Shown one piece after another: positions 5,180-5,437 of a stretch of 5,437 bases of DNA. The position numbers and the translations under genes were made by a program. The DNA is taken from positions 1-5,437 of the forward strand of contig JAGVCY010000077.1 of assembly GCA_020058965.1 (NCBI GenBank). The letters are read 5' to 3'. Below the pieces are notes generated by a model, which saw only the letters and a list, made by a program, of their open reading frames with translations, was not told where the DNA came from and did not search any database. Position 1 is the stretch's first letter. Every line of letters begins with the position of its first letter. The stretch comes from Candidatus Omnitrophota bacterium. GTDB taxonomy: Bacteria; Omnitrophota; Gorgyraeia; 2-02-FULL-51-18; JAGOUK01.

Positions 5180-5437
5180 TCACTTTTTTGGGGAGGTTTT
5201 TTTAAGTTCTTCGACCATCATGCGGTCAAGGTAGGCGTCGGCTTCGTTCGTGTTCGAAAAAATGCATTCCAGCGGAAGGGCTTTAACGATCTCGAATACT
5301 TTTTTGATCTGCGGTTGAAGATTGCAGAACGAAAGGACGCCATGGCGGGTTTGAACTTTTTTTCGGAGATCAAAAAACGAGCTGATCCCGGCGCTCGAAA
5401 CATAGTTGCAGTGCGTCATGTCGACAAGCACCTTGAC
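5180..5437 (-). CDS. STAS-domain protein, anti-sigma factor antagonist type (5' end beyond window)
   Basis: The last 85 codons are visible, and the start lies beyond the right edge. The GTG at 5431 and the ATG at 5419 fall inside a conserved strand, so neither is a likely true start. The sequence 'VKVLVDMTHCNYVSSAGISS' is the STAS core strand, loop and helix. It corresponds to the SpoIIAA/RsbV region around the phosphorylated Ser, here probably the second Ser of YVSSAG. 'HGVLSFCNLQPQIKKVFEIV' and 'FSNTNEADAYL' match the later strands and helix. The protein ends in a Lys-rich tail (ELKKTSPKK). Such proteins usually bind anti-sigma factor kinases in partner-switching control of stress or envelope responses. 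About 25 N-terminal residues should be missing. No kinase or sigma gene is visible here. Confidence 0.85.
   Translation of the reverse strand, partial: VKVLVDMTHCNYVSSAGISSFFDLRKKVQTRHGVLSFCNLQPQIKKVFEIVKALPLECIFSNTNEADAYLDRMMVEELKKTSPKK

Noticed and set aside
1..5437. CRISPR arrays, tRNA or rRNA genes, insertion sequences
   Set aside because: No regularly spaced repeats, cloverleaf sequences, rRNA signatures, transposase motifs or terminal inverted repeats were seen by eye.

Overview
All four genes in this window are on the minus strand. The organism looks like a bacterium of moderately high GC. My best guess is an uncultivated lineage such as Omnitrophota or another PVC-adjacent candidate phylum. 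The guess rests on the style of the large protein: a signal peptide, an N-terminal 'IQDAHAN ... LVEGA ... GGYHT' domain, and then dissimilar modules separated by Ala-Arg-Met linkers. No marker gene here fixes the taxonomy.

Layout, read in the direction of transcription (right to left). First comes the 3' part of a STAS-domain gene (anti-sigma-factor antagonist type), cut by the right edge. Next, 22 bp on, is an atypical short-chain dehydrogenase/epimerase of the YeeZ type. After a 13-bp gap comes a Maf-family nucleotide pyrophosphatase. These three are spaced like one transcription unit, though their functions are not obviously linked. A 173-bp AT-rich gap follows, with a possible Rho-independent terminator for the maf end and a plausible sigma70-type promoter for the next gene.

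The left two thirds of the window (3558 down to 1) is one uninterrupted reading frame of at least 1186 codons that runs off the left edge. It encodes a secreted multi-module protein. The order is: Sec signal peptide; a large domain with TraB/TIKI/EreA-ChaN-like His/Glu/GxxH motifs; a linker ending in AAARM; a module with a Cys-His-Asp arrangement like transglutaminases and papain-fold enzymes; a second AAARM; a short Tat-signal-like stretch (NRRGFLAWL); a module with a HEGIH zinc-metallopeptidase motif; and a third linker, SGARM, six codons before the window edge. Codon use becomes clearly more AT-rich after the first AAARM, so the module boundary coincides with a compositional boundary.

The main point of interest is this polyprotein-like architecture. 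Three putative catalytic modules sit on one exported chain, separated by a recurring Ala-Arg-Met motif that may be a processing site or a recombination seam. I saw no tRNA, rRNA, CRISPR array, insertion sequence or plus-strand gene.
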